Source: Mactra quadrangularis
Lineage: Eukaryota > Mollusca > Bivalvia > Venerida > Mactridae
Reading direction: 5' to 3'
Length of the DNA: 64,000 nucleotides
Assembly (NCBI GenBank): GCA_025267735.1
Contig: CM046295.1
Coordinates: 17,505,592 to 17,569,591, forward strand
Part shown: positions 49,901-59,000 of the stretch, in pieces
Position numbering within the stretch: position 1 is the stretch's first letter
Layout of the letters: each line of letters opens with the position of its first letter
The notes under the pieces: model-generated
What the model saw: only the letters and a program-made list of their open reading frames with translations
Told to the model about the DNA's origin: nothing
Databases searched by the model: none
Translations under genes and position numbers: made by a program

Positions 49901-51104
49901 ATGACGATAATAAATCTCAAATGTTGTTACATTGTTTGTAAGTTACTTTGTATGAATTGCTTCGATTAAAATGCTTTTTATACTGCTTCGTTCCTAGCTT
50001 TTTGAAAGCTAGTAGTAAGCTCTGTTTGAGTTATGACCCCTTTCAGAATTATACATATACTTATATACATTTGGAGCTGATTTTTTCAGATATATTTATT
50101 TTTGGGTGTTTTGCAGAAAGCTTTTCTTCTTGAAATATATTCAAACGTTAGCTGGCGAATTTCTTATGTGTAAACGGATAATCATTCTACTGCGGACTAA
50201 ACAAAATGCATATAATTTGTCAAGACCATGAGATCATTTTTTAAAAAATCATTTTGATGTCTTTGCTTTATTTCATATCATGATATTACGTTAAAATTAG
50301 TTAATTTCGGATTTAATGAGATTCTTTTTCAATTGTCTCACAATTTTAGCTTTCGACTGTTGATAATATTTTGTCGAAATATTTGTGATTTTTTTTACTC
50401 TCTTTTTTTTATCAGAACTGGTGGCGAGAAATGTGGATTGTTTTGTACAGTAGCATTATTGTTAGAGAGAGCTGACATTATAAGACAAATTAGTGTCGTG
50501 AATACTGTGAGACTACTTAGACTTAGAAGACCAAATGTAATACCTAACAAGGTAAGAATGGTCGTGGTGAAAGATAAATGGGCGTGGTCTAATTGCAACG
50601 AGGGCGTAGTTTTAGTTTCCATTATGAATATGAATCATTAATACACAAAAAGGTATGGTTAAACAAATTTAAGAAGAAGAACATTTTCTATTCAGCAAAA
50701 ATGTCAATAAAGAGTACAATGCAGCAATTAAAGCAAATAAAGGTAATGGAAATACAGAATTTAAAGGACATGTTCCAACAGTTAAGATATCTTATATAAA
50801 TGAAAGTTAAGGAATAAGTGAACAGTATAGGTGTGATAAAGATTGGGCAAAATTTATATACATAAATATTTATATCTATTTCAAAAACATGGGGCAAAAT
50901 GTATACAGAATTAATTTGAAAATGTTTCGTATTGGATAAGTCTATCAACAATTTCAGAAAGCTTTTAAGTTATGTCCTAATGAAATTATGAATAATTTAT
51001 TAAAATGTTATTTGTTATATTTACAGGAACAATTAAAGTTTGCACATCAATGTGTGGCGTCACAGATGGAGGTGTTGAGTACATATACAAACTTTTCAAT
51101 GTAG
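37864..51104 (+). CDS. Gene C: receptor-type tyrosine phosphatase with EGF-repeat ectodomain (complete, divergent)
   Basis: Complete paralogue, 1175 residues from 18 coding exons: 37864-37909, 39576-40979, 41496-41598, 41903-42227, 42759-42846, 43354-43418, 44213-44353, 45481-45606, 45860-46008, 46469-46604, 46981-47109, 47555-47657, 48135-48211, 48995-49129, 49362-49490, 49780-49937, 50416-50551 and 51027-51104 (TAG). Exon 41903-42227 is the fusion of two exons that A and B keep separate. The introns after 45606 and 49129 need GC donors (gcaagt, gcaaga) to keep the lengths (126 and 135 nt) found in A and B. The D1 WPD loop reads WLD (Leu782); Cys815 and its Arg are intact. It ends one codon earlier than A and B (ATG TAG). 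No frameshift or premature stop is present if the GC donors are used, so I call it a gene, not a pseudogene. Confidence 0.92.
38714..38910. mobile_element. Possible Tigger/pogo-like transposon remnant in gene C intron 1
   Basis: Begins 'cagtataacctccgctaacg' followed by gcacctctaacgagcggc, resembling the CAGTA..CCTC..TAACGG termini of TcMar-Tigger/pogo elements. The opposite end is not recognised and there is no transposase ORF. Confidence 0.4.
39576..40979 (+). CDS. Gene C exon 2: EGF-like repeat ectodomain
   Basis: The longest ectodomain exon of the three (1404 nt, phase 1 in and out). It has both EGF units that are individually missing from gene A (CNDCANGKFGDLC) and gene B (DECPENCLNQRCGRENGQC), so it probably shows the fullest repeat set. 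The N-terminal part has fewer residues before the first CxxC (SSACSNC). Ends CVNGCEEG. Confidence 0.93.
41496..42227 (+). CDS. Gene C exons: transmembrane helix and fused juxtamembrane exon
   Basis: 41496-41598 encodes ESSQSSPLGGAIGGSVGGLV and a hydrophobic helix ending VLFVLRR. 41903-42227 (325 nt) is one exon covering the segment that genes A and B split over 119 + 203 nt; reading continues without interruption through ENCGPMVLNPESERPTTDVV. The Tyr of the VYENC motif in A and B is replaced by Asn (VNENC), while DDDYYTFRN is kept. Confidence 0.93.
42759..47109 (+). CDS. Gene C exons: PTP domain D1 with altered WPD loop
   Basis: Seven exons (42759-42846 to 46981-47109). The P-loop HCSAGIGRTG (Cys815), NRFNRIYPYDHSRVKL and the Q-loop MVQTPDQYEYVH are intact. 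The WPD loop is TAWLDKSVP (codon CTG at 45905-45907 instead of CCG); the general-acid Asp783 remains. Exon 45481-45606 must end at a GC donor; read-through would add about 20 residues and stop at 45669, truncating D1. Activity is plausible but may be reduced. Confidence 0.9.
42983..43131. mobile_element. Short foldback MITE in gene C intron
   Basis: Left arm tggcagggtgaatacgtatt... and right arm ...tacgtatctaccctgcca are inverted copies over about 33 bp with few mismatches, enclosing about 80 bp of AT-rich spacer. No equivalent in the corresponding introns of A and B. Confidence 0.75.
43489..43805 (+). mobile_element. V-SINE-like tRNA-derived SINE, copy 1
   Basis: tRNA-like head (ggtccagtggtaggacgcg, B box gagttcgaatccc) followed by a central block with cacccaggtgtaaatgggta and a tail ending in a T-rich stretch. 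The central block resembles the conserved domain of V-type SINEs reported from molluscs, from memory. It sits in the gene C intron between 43418 and 44213. Confidence 0.7.
46128..46425 (+). mobile_element. V-SINE-like tRNA-derived SINE, copy 2
   Basis: Diverged copy of the 43489-43805 element: ccggttcgtatccc, cttaaatgggttcctgcgag, gactcccaaggaagatagat, ending in attacaaaaaa. It lies in gene C's intron 46009-46468, only 44 bp before the exon with the catalytic P-loop residues. Confidence 0.7.
47555..51104 (+). CDS. Gene C exons: degenerate PTP domain D2 and tail
   Basis: Seven exons (47555-47657 to 51027-51104). The P-loop reads HCLTGGEKCG with Lys in the Arg position, and the WPD position is WKN. 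Exon 48995-49129 ends in cag with donor gcaaga. The tail ends LSTYTNFSM then TAG, one residue shorter than in A and B. D2 is more diverged than in A/B (GFKIKNKYILAQTPLLST) but the fold motifs persist. Confidence 0.9.
48420..48715 (+). mobile_element. tRNA-derived SINE copy in gene C intron
   Basis: Same family as 22288-22581: agctcagtttgtagcacgca, B-box-like tatgggtttgatttcc, body, and 3' end ctacggcgttaaacccaac with an AAAC tail. Lies in the intron between 48211 and 48995. Confidence 0.82.
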
Positions 51105-53086
51105 TAAAACTAGTATTGAGTAAAAATGGAGCTCACTTTTAAGATTGAATTGTGTTGAACTAACATAAAAAGAATTAAGGAAGTTTAAAGTGCATGAAAG
51201 GGACGGACAATCTTATTAGTAAAATGATTTAAAATTTAACAAGATTTACATTGGGATTGTACATCATGGTTTGTGCAATTGTTAACTTTAGCACAATTCA
51301 CATAAAGAGTTGCTTCCCTTGTTTCTTCAATTGATGATTTAAGTGAATTCTTATTTATCCAACAGATTTTAAATACTTCCTTTTTGTTCATAAATATTTA
51401 TATTTGTATTAAAACCTTACATAATGGTTTATTGAAACGGAAGTTATTTTAACTGCGCGATATAAAACAAGACTTCCAAACAATTGATGATTTGTTGCTA
51501 TTAAGCAGAGCTTTTTATAATGAATACTAAAATAAATAAAAATATTTAGAAATTTAAATTATTCAGGGATTTGATTACAACATTAAACATTCATGTATAA
51601 TGCTGAATTGTCTTTAAATTGTTTTGATGTAGATATCATGGCCGTTTTGTTCTAATTCCATAGCATAAAAATGTGAGAATTTCACTCGAGATAAAATAGT
51701 TTTGAAATCATATATTATGTATCCAGTCAAACAAAAAATACAACATTGAAATGGTTGGAAGTCTGTGTAAACTAGCTGCATGAATATATATAAGTATTGT
51801 ATTTGTTATTATTTTGTAAAATTGTATTATAATCACATTAAGTACACAATCACAAATTGTTTATAACCTTGGCTTTATTGAAGTTTATTATTTTCTGTTA
51901 TTATATATGTTATTGAATAAGTGTTTTGTTCTTCGGCGCAGCTGTCTAAGCCAACTTTTGACCTATATTTAAATGAATACAATTTGCTCTACCATAGCTG
52001 TTTGTCAAATGAAAATCTTCACGGTATAGAGAAATGGATAAAACACATGACACCATTGGCTATTTGTGATTAACTGGTGCGTAGAACGTTCAGTAGCTGC
52101 TGACTATTTACTCAGTGTATAATGAGGGACTCACTATGCTAATTGATCACACAGATGCGTCGTGGTACGCCCCTTGCGGTATAACTAAACTGCGAATATG
52201 ATTCATCACACGCTCGAAAAGGGGTTTTCATATTGTCATATGTAGGCCGCCATTGATCATTTCTATCAAATTGTTTTATGTTCATTATGTTCATTCTGGA
52301 AAGAAGTGCTTTTTAATCGAAAATCCATGGCATTGTTATTAAAGATGCTTTTAAATTTAGAATCGGACAAATTTAAAAATTGACAAATCAGCAAAGTGGC
52401 AATATACTAAGACAAAAATTGTCAGTTGAGGCTGAATTGCAATTTCGGACAAAGTACATTTGATCTATAGTTAATACATGTACGCCGTGCATGACCAACA
52501 TTTATACTTTAACCCGTTGAAAATGAACCCAGCAGTGCGCCGAATATCTTTCATATTTCTTGTTTGTTTTACATTAAGTTGTATTTTTTTATATTTTGTT
52601 TATATATGTAAATGAAATAAATGCCCAATAGTTTAAAATACACTAACATTTTTAAATGCTATCAGAACACATTAAAAAGTGACTGTGATTCAAGTTATTA
52701 TCGATACGTTGTATTTTGCCTTGACTCATGACTTTTTACGTTTGAATTAGCTCATACAACGCTTTCAACGTTAGATATACGTCATATAGAATATTTTTCA
52801 GATGAATAAATTATAATAGATTAAAAACTTTACTGTTATATTTATTGAAGTTTTCATCTTTAATTTTCAAGTTAAGAATTATTGAGGATCTGTTTAAAAG
52901 ATCTCTTTCTATGTAAAATGTGCTGAAATGAAAAATATTGGTATCAAAGAATTCCTGGATTGTTAAATGTTCGTTCATTTCTCTAACCATTGTGATGTAC
53001 AATATTTTATCTGTTTCTACTATCTTAATATATGTTCCAAAAATTATTATATGTTATAGTTATCATTACATAGAAATTTCAATAAA
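51105..53086 (+). other. Gene C 3' UTR region with poly(A) signals and an insertion
   Basis: Strongly similar to gene B's 3' region, interrupted by a roughly 613-bp insertion at 51932-52544. AATAAA occurs at 52616-52621 (proximal, shared context) and 53081-53086 (distal, tttcaataaaag, shared with gene B). Confidence 0.6.
51932..52544. mobile_element. MITE-like insertion in the gene C 3' region
   Basis: Alignment of genes A, B and C around 'gttttgtt' shows this block only in C. It begins ttcggcgca and ends tgcgccgaa, a 9-bp perfect inverted repeat, with a further partial match (gctg / cagc). It has no transposase ORF. No clear target duplication was found. About 10-20 bases on the right (tatctttcatatttct) may also be part of the insertion. 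Confidence 0.65.
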
Positions 53087-53214
53087 AGTTAAAAAATGTT
53101 TCATTCTTTATTTTCGAAGTAATGCCTAAGACATGATTGTCTAATGCTAAAAAAGTTATATATATACTCTTTATTAGAAAAACGTGTTTAAACACCAAAC
53201 CTACCAGGTTCATG

Positions 53215-53694
53215 TACCGAGAAACCCCATGCAAATCTCCCGACACTAGGAGGAGACGCGACTTTGGGGCTCTGTGGCCAACGCGCATCTCACTGCGCAT
53301 GTATGTTTTTTGTGCAAATGGGTTGCTTACTACGTGGGGCATCGGGAAAATGTGTTTAAACAAGTAACTAACTACATTCAGGTAGCAAAAAACACGTGCA
53401 AACCTCCCGACACCAGGAGGCGACGCCTATTTTTGCTGTTCTATAGCCCTATATAGCCATATTGCACGGTATACTTTGCGGCTCTGTTGCCATAGCGCAA
53501 TTCGGTGTGCGAATTAATGCATTCAAAAATAGACTGAACAAGAAATGGACTGGAGGCGTCGAAAAATTCAACCCCACCTGTCTTGGTTAATACAAAAAAG
53601 TTTATTGTATCTCAGGTACCGAGAAACCCCATGCAAATCTCCTGACACTAAGAGGAGACGCGACTTTGGGGCTCTGTGGCCAACGCGCATCTCA
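53215..53694. repeat. Duplicated ~80-bp repeat, two near-identical copies plus a partial one
   Basis: Copies at 53215-53293 and 53617-53694 share taccgagaaaccccatgcaa through ggctctgtggccaacgcgca with few changes. A diverged partial copy (caaacctcccgacaccagga) lies at 53389-53435. The short ORFs they create (YRETPCKSPDTRRRRDFGAL) are repeat-derived. Confidence 0.75.
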
Positions 53695-53831
53695 TTGTCT
53701 GAATTTTTTATTAGTGTTTTAAACTTTTACTTTTGCGCTCCTCTCATTGACCTGTAAATAAACCTGAGTGATGATGCCCCAGGGGGGATTCTGCCAATCC
53801 TGGAAGAAGAAGAAGAAGAAGAAGAAGAAGG
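53695..53831 (+). mobile_element. Possible non-LTR retroelement 3' end with (GAA)n tail
   Basis: The sequence cctgtaaataaacctgagtg, then tgccaatcctg and about nine GAA units (53803-53830), directly follows the second 80-bp repeat copy. A microsatellite-type tail after a non-coding 3' end is typical of some non-LTR elements; no reverse transcriptase is present. Confidence 0.4.
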
Positions 53832-54034
53832 GCCGTGGTATTCTATCAAATCTTGCGATTTATACAGCCCCGAGGATAACCGAATGACTTGGTACGCTTC
53901 CTGTATATTCGGGTTCAGTTATGTTGTTTGTTGTACGTAAGTTTGATCAGCCTACAACGAGCAAAATACACTTAGTAAAACTGTTAGATAGCGTTGCTTC
54001 TAATTCTACATCACCGCTTTTATCTATGTCTAAG

Positions 54035-56015
54035 GTAAGTCGGTGAACTAAACTTCTAGTTAAACAAGCTGACTGATTTCTTTTTATATATTTGCAGGGA
54101 TCCTATATAACAGGGATTTGTAACGAAGTGCTTTTTTATTTTTCTCGGTCGTCACTGTCTATAACTGGCTGAAGCAGGCTGTACAAACTATTCCAGGGTT
54201 TAAAACTTGATTTATGTTTTTGTATATGTCTTCCACACAACTTGTGAATGTTTCTGAAGTTTTTGACAAAAATTTGTAGAAATTATGACCAAAGATATGG
54301 CTTTAGATATGTAAAATAGGGCTAAAAATAGCAGATTGGCGGGAAAATACATTATTTTGTGAATCGGTCAGTGATATAATTTACCTCAAAATCATCTAGA
54401 AACACATTTCTCCTATTCTTTATGTTAATTTGAATGGTACTGGTACAATATTTCATGTGAATATCTTTATTTGAAATTGTTGTTCTTGTTTTCCGTATTG
54501 ACCGAAATAATAGCGACGACAGTGAAATTTGATGAAAATCTATTACATTTACTTATCGTTACAAATCCCTGTTATATAGAATCCATGATATTTGGAAGAT
54601 ACCAGGGAATTTGATCATGTTATTTATGTCTCTGAAGGTTCTGAATAAACAGTTGACATATCATATGAAGTTACAAAGTTTGTCCATTTTCCGAGACTAG
54701 TGATTTCTTCACAGGTTCGTCTATGACTAAAGATTCACTCGTCACATTTATGATGTAGCACGGGTCATTCTTTCAAGGGGAATAACTGATGCGGCGACTT
54801 TAATTGGATAAAAGTAGCAGTTGTCTCGCTTTGATACTGGTTTATCATCCAAACGCTTCATATAAGACGTTCTGTTGATTGAGCAAGCATCTATTGATTC
54901 AGATCGTTTGAATTCGACGAGCGGAAACAGTTATACTCTATTTTCTTGTCCCTTTTGTAAGTTTTTGATTGAAATATGTATTTCCTACTGATGCTTTCAA
55001 TAAAAAGTCACAATACCGAGAATAAAATTTTGTTTTCTGACACGAATTAATTATTTATTTGCCGAGATACGTGAAAATTCTATCAATAATACATTGTTGA
55101 CATTCTTAGCTCCTCTCAATTCGTGAACGTATTTTGGTATTTAAATAGTTTTCATCGGTCTGAAATTGTTTGACAGCTGCAATTTTTGAAATAGTTTAAA
55201 AGTTATAACAGTTTTAGTTATCTTTTTTATTGTTTATGCTGTCTTTTATGTTTGTCTTTGATTGACAGAGATCCAGATCTGAACTGAAGAACATTAATGA
55301 ATTATGTAATAAGGAAATCCCTCATTAAATCTCTTTTTGAAATCGCGTTTAAAGCATCAAAATTCTTCAAAATAGGTTTGCTTACAGTTAGCATATGCAG
55401 GATGGCGACTTCCACAAATCAAAATTCAAAAAATGAACAGTGTTTTTTCAGGCCATTTTAGGGCCAAAATTGGGCCCCATTCCCCTCTCCAAATAGTATT
55501 TATTTTTCCTCATCCCAGGTAAAAAAATCCCCTGTCAGAGTGTCCTAAAACTTTTGTACTTTTTAATAGCATTTTTGCCCATTCCTCAAGCATTACAGTG
55601 AAATCACAGATGAATACATAGGTTCAACAGTTGAAATTTCAAATAGGTAGACAGAAATGTTACTCTGTTAGAGGATCCATGTTATCTTAAGTATTGAAAA
55701 AATGCCCAAAATTTGTTTTTGTCGCTATTTCCCCCTCAAAAAGGGCCTTGCCACCTTTCCCCTATGAGTGAAAATGAACACTGATGAAACAATGTTTTTC
55801 AGAGTGAGAAAAAACTTGCTGAGTACATTGTATTAGCAACAAGTGATTCGATGTCTTACTTTGTTGTAGTCCATTTTACAAGAAAATTGCCACAAACTTC
55901 TAGCTTTTTTCGAAATGGGAGTTTATGTTTATCTTTATCTGCAGTAGAGCCTTTACTTAGTTTCCTTAAACTCTAAGAATATTATATTTTTAATGTTTCT
56001 AAATTTCTTTTTCAG
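54035..56015. other. Region upstream of CIP2A coding exon 1, probable 5' UTR intron
   Basis: A good donor (taag|gtaagt at 54034/54035) follows a mixed-composition stretch from about 53830, so a non-coding first exon of CIP2A may end at 54034 and join the acceptor at 56015. This is inference only. No ORF is convincing. Around 55450-55770, G/C-rich stretches (gggccccattcccctctcc and aaaaagggccttgccacc) resemble a diverged reverse copy of the hAT-like element at 59655-60042. Confidence 0.35.
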
Positions 56016-56062
56016 CATTGGTTTAGTGATATACTGGTTATAAATCTAGTACATGTTACATC

Positions 56063-59000
56063 ATGGAGAGCTCAGCCTCTTTATTGAAGAGTGTCATATC
56101 TGCAGAGTCACAGTATAGTAACCATAAAATAGAACGTAATCTTGTTTTCCTACAAAGACAAATTGATGTAGGTTTACACTCTTTAAAATTGTTGTTTTGT
56201 TTTAGAGCACATATCAAAGCAGCCCAGCTAGCAAAAGTTGGTTGCACACAAGTCAACTGAATATAGATTTATAGGTTTGATTCTCAGGCGGGGGATACTT
56301 TCATGGAGCTTGGTCATGAAATGATTTCTACTGCCATTCTATCTCCTGCCACTGGTTCTAAATCAGGTAGGGCAGTTGTCAGGCACTGACTGAACTATGC
56401 ACCTAATCTCTTGTCAACTGTTAATCCAGAGATTTAGACTTTCCAAGAATGGCGAATAGGTTGACTTACTGTTGTAAAATGACATAGATACAATGTATCG
56501 CTACAGTGTTACCCCATCCCCCTTAAAAAGCCTAAAAGTTTGGAAATAACTCAACCAGTCAAAAGTCAATGGCAAAGAAGCAATGTTTTTGTCATGTATT
56601 TACATGTAATACGATGTAATATGATGTATGTACTTAATGTATAATTCATGTCTCAGACTGTATACCTGTAAATATGAAGTCAATGGCTAAAAGGCTTACC
56701 AAATTTATTAGCAATGAAGTATAATAATTATGTTGTCATTTATAGGTTAATTATGTACATTTTCAATTATTGATTTAGTGTTTTTAAAAAGCTTTACTTA
56801 TGTTTCAGGTTTTAATTAGCAAGACAAGTCGAGGATGTTCCCTCAAGTTTTTTAATCCCTCTGATGTAATAGTAGCTGAATGTGTTGCTTGTCTGGTCAA
56901 TTTTTTATCTGATCCTGCGACCAAACCATCTTTGATACTTAAATGTATTCTACTGTTCACTAATTTAGGTAATACTTTTATATTTTTTAACATAATAAAT
57001 GTTTGAGAGCAGAACGGTAGGTTGCTGCTACCATCCTCTTTCCATTGTTAAATTCAACATTGGGCCACAACAAATTAATCATATGTTCTATGGATTTGCT
57101 CGCCCCTTAATTTTGACAGTTTTTACAAAAAAAATAGAGGATATTCGCCAATTTTGGTGTAAGATCGATTTATATTTCACCGAGTGAGCTTAGAAAATAT
57201 ATTTTCACGAGTGGCGTAGCCACGAGTGAAAATGTCATTTTCTGATCTCACAAGGTGAAATATAAATCGATCTTACACCGAAATCGGCGAATTTTCTGTT
57301 TCTTTCATGCTGTTCACCTGAAAAATGATGCAAGACTATCTAGATTCTACCTGTGCCATTTCATGGACAGACCGTATGACTCATTATTAATGTGATAGAG
57401 CGAAAATAAGTAGTTCCAGTGTGCATAATTTATTGTAATATAATCGTTCATTTCTAAAGACACTACCCATCCAAATTTAATTAATCCATGTTTGTTACGG
57501 TAAAGAAGTATGTGGGAAAACAATTTTAAACTCGAAAATCGTGTAACAGTTTCCTTACGCGGAAAGAGACAAATGTGTACTGCAAATGAACAGTCAATGT
57601 CAAGGTAAATGTGTTTACGTCGGAGTTGGACTACGCGAATTTTAAATCAATACAGTTTTTATTGTGATGTCATATTACGTGGTTAAACGGATGGATTTAA
57701 ACGATTTTATCAAGCGACTGGAAAGTACATGTTTCACAATTATGACATGGATATAAGGATAATGTAAGTAAACCCATAGATCTACGTGCTGAAGGGATGT
57801 GTCATTGATTTGTCAAAATGGCGAAGACTCAAGAAAGCCGATGATTTTTAGGCCAGATTATTATATCTAATTTATGCACAGATTGGCTTGGATTAATACT
57901 AGCCAAACTTTGTATTTACCGTATAATGACTGGATATTCGTCAAATGAATCAACGAATGGAATCCAATGGCAATGCACACGATGCAGCTTTGATACAGTC
58001 AACGTTCAGACATGTTTGAGTTTTTCCTCGCTGGATTTGAATGGTGACGTAAGTTATTCTAAGATTTGTAATGAATTTTCTCATGAAAACCTGTATTTGA
58101 CTATTCATTAAAAGCACGAAACTCTCGCATTTGACCTCAATTATGTAGAAAAAATCTCCATTATGCAGTCGCGTGATTGCCGTGTAATCTGGACTGAAGC
58201 TGTGTCGACAAAATTTGTAGACTTTCGTTTTAAAAATTAGTTAGCAACAGGATATGTTGGATTTGTTTATATCATCTCCTGCTTTAGCATCAACTAATGC
58301 ATTTTGTCACCATTGAACTCTCTTATATGATGTTTGAAATAGCTCTAGCTTGTCTGTCTGCCTTGAAAAAAAGTAGTCCGTCATTTTTTTATATTTTCAC
58401 CGTAGTGAAAATATAAACCGATATTTTCATCGTTTATTTTCATCGGATAACACAGCATTTCACCGTAAAGCATGAAAGAAATATTTTTATTTCCTCGCTC
58501 GCTCATAAAAATTTGGTCAAACTGCTATATAAAGCAATTGAATAAAGACTTTAAATTTTTTTTCTTCGCTCGATCGCCCCATTTTTCCCCCCTGAAAAAT
58601 CTGTAGAACATATGATCAACTTGTTGTGGCCTTGGTACAGAAATATATCAGAACCTGAACCCTACTGATGCATGATACATGTATTGCGACCTTTATTTTC
58701 AAGCATTTCTATTCTTTTGTGAGTTGTAGTACAGTTTTGAAGTCAACAGGGTTGTAAAATTCATGAAAGATTACTATGCTCATTCATAAGTTTTAATTAA
58801 GATAACATAGATATGTTGAAGCCATTGGCTAATGTTGAAATGTTAAGCTCCAGCTTTCATCATCATCATCATCTGGTTTAGCTTGTACTGACCATTAGTT
58901 ATTCCTTTGGCAAGCGTGAGGCCTGTCTATCTTGTGGTTTTTAAATTATAGAATTTTGAAGTGCTCTGTCTTTCTGTTGTATTGTGCTGAGCATCATTGA

